From assembly GCA_041584015.1 (NCBI GenBank), contig JBFHES010000088.1, forward strand, positions 1 to 15,708: a stretch of DNA of 15,708 nucleotides, written 5' to 3'. The translations under genes and the position numbers were made by a program. This document shows positions 14,746 to 15,708 of this stretch, in pieces. Position 1 is the stretch's first letter; each line of letters starts with the position of its first letter. Source of the stretch: JBFHES01 sp041584015 (GTDB lineage Bacteria; Bacteroidota; Bacteroidia; Bacteroidales; M50B96). The notes under the pieces were generated by a model. It did no database searches. It was not told the DNA's origin and saw only the letters and a list, made by a program, of their open reading frames with translations.

Positions 14746-15708
14746 ATGAGCAGAAAATTTCCCGAATATCAAGGGTTGAACTTATCTCAAATCAACAAAG
14801 AGATTTTAAAATATTGGGAAGAAGATAATACATTCGATAAGAGTATATCTACCAGAGCAGACAAGCCAACATTTGTGTTTTACGAAGGGCCACCTTCAGC
14901 AAACGGCAAGCCTGGAATTCACCATGTTATGGCAAGAAGTATTAAAGATATTTTTTGCAGATACAAAACATTAAAAGGGTTTAAAGTTGAGCGTAAAGCT
15001 GGTTGGGATACGCATGGATTACCAGTTGAGCTGGGTGTTGAAAAAGCTTTAAACATCACAAAAGAAGATATTGGTAAGAAAATTTCAATTGCTGAGTACA
15101 ATGCTGCATGTCGTAAAGATGTGATGAAATACACCGATCAGTGGGAAGATCTTACTCACCAAATGGGTTATTGGGTTGATATGGAACATCCATACATTAC
15201 CTTCGATAATCGCTATATAGAAACACTGTGGAATCTCTTAAGTCAGCTTTATAAAAAGGACATGATTTACAAGGGGTATACCATTCAGCCATTTTCACCT
15301 GCGGCCGGAACCGGACTCTCTTCACACGAATTAAATCAGCCGGGTTGCTACCGCGATGTAAAGGATACTACTTGCATTGGCCAGTTTAAGGTGGTGCGCG
15401 ATGATAAATCTGAATCATTATTTGCCAATGCACATGGCGATGTTTTCTTTTTAGCATGGACCACAACTCCATGGACACTGCCTTCGAATACAGCTTTGGC
15501 TGTTGGTGGTAAAATTAAGTATGTTAAAGTTAAATCCTTTAATCAGTACACGGGAAAGCCTATTACCGTTGTGTTGGCTAAAGATTTATATGCGAAATAT
15601 TTTACAGCTAAAAATGCTGAACTGCAACTCGAAGATTATAAGGAAGGCGACAAGCATATTCCGTTTGAGGTAGTAGAGGAATTTACCGGAGCAGACCTGG
15701 AAGGAATC
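14746..15708 (+). CDS. ileS: Isoleucyl-tRNA synthetase (3' end missing)
   Basis: The frame is open to the window edge; 321 residues are visible, about the first third of a typical Bacteroidota IleRS. The enzyme activates isoleucine with ATP and charges tRNA-Ile in the cytoplasm. The catalytic entrance reads YEGPPSANGKPGIHHVMAR: the usual HxGH appears as Gly57-Ile58-His59-His60. RKAGWDTHGLPVE (83-95) follows, then LGVEKALNITKEDIGKK (96-112) and the Trp-rich segment around DQWEDLTHQMGYWVDM (131-146). The start of the CP1 editing domain is seen at WTTTPWTLPSNTALAV (238-253). The KMSKS loop would be downstream. I chose ATG 14746 because it starts the conserved N-terminus (KFPEYQGLNL). An ATG at 14735 in another frame gives only a four-codon peptide that overlaps this start. 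Confidence 0.97.
   Translation, partial: MSRKFPEYQGLNLSQINKEILKYWEEDNTFDKSISTRADKPTFVFYEGPPSANGKPGIHHVMARSIKDIFCRYKTLKGFKVERKAGWDTHGLPVELGVEKALNITKEDIGKKISIAEYNAACRKDVMKYTDQWEDLTHQMGYWVDMEHPYITFDNRYIETLWNLLSQLYKKDMIYKGYTIQPFSPAAGTGLSSHELNQPGCYRDVKDTTCIGQFKVVRDDKSESLFANAHGDVFFLAWTTTPWTLPSNTALAVGGKIKYVKVKSFNQYTGKPITVVLAKDLYAKYFTAKNAELQLEDYKEGDKHIPFEVVEEFTGADLEGI

Noticed and set aside
14914..14925. GIHH read as an inactivated IleRS
   Set aside because: All surrounding catalytic and editing-domain sequence is intact and the same swap is known in functional enzymes.

Overview
The window looks like chromosomal DNA of a marine or gut-type Bacteroidota, most likely in the Bacteroidales/Marinilabiliales range. 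Four things point there: a PorW/SprE-type component of the type IX secretion system (T9SS); a very large secreted protein ending in a gliding-motility-type (type B) T9SS sorting domain; AT-rich gaps with TAnnTTTG-like promoter boxes; and an isoleucyl-tRNA synthetase of the Bacteroidota type. I see no phage, insertion sequence, tRNA, rRNA or CRISPR array.

Layout. (1) 2-2053 (+): the 3' part of a porW/sprE-like TPR gene, closed by a strong hairpin terminator. (2) 2352-2828 (-): a small DUF456-type membrane protein, convergent with porW. The gap between them holds hairpins and a U-run that could end a small RNA. (3) 3074-5264 (+): a two-gene unit made of an NTF2/SnoaL-like lipoprotein and, overlapping it by 8 bases, a double-ATPase subunit of a peptide-type ABC importer. 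(4) 5265-5726: a long AT-rich leader with a short ATCAAGA repeat. (5) 5727-11540 (+): a 1937-residue secreted protein with a signal peptide, a P-domain-like module, eight Cys-containing modules of 84-110 residues, a SprB-like stretch and the C-terminal T9SS signal, followed by a clean terminator. (6) 11777-13249 (+): a CoA-acylating aldehyde dehydrogenase with an unusual four-cysteine tail. (7) 13422-14369 (-): an SDR-type L-threonine 3-dehydrogenase, convergent with (6) across a shared terminator. (8) 14746-15708 (+): the 5' third of ileS behind a good Bacteroidota promoter.

Links between genes. PorW belongs to the machine expected to export the 1937-residue protein, though the two are not in one operon. 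The lipoprotein and ABC ATPase are probably translated together, but no permease or binding-protein gene is nearby. The aldehyde dehydrogenase and threonine dehydrogenase both feed acyl-CoA/amino acid catabolism but are transcribed toward each other.

Most of the window is ordinary core genome. The points most worth checking are the GIHH form of the ileS HIGH motif, the Cys tail of the aldehyde dehydrogenase, the module array of the giant exported protein, and the possible small RNA at 2207-2333. I did not find a convincing undescribed multi-gene system.
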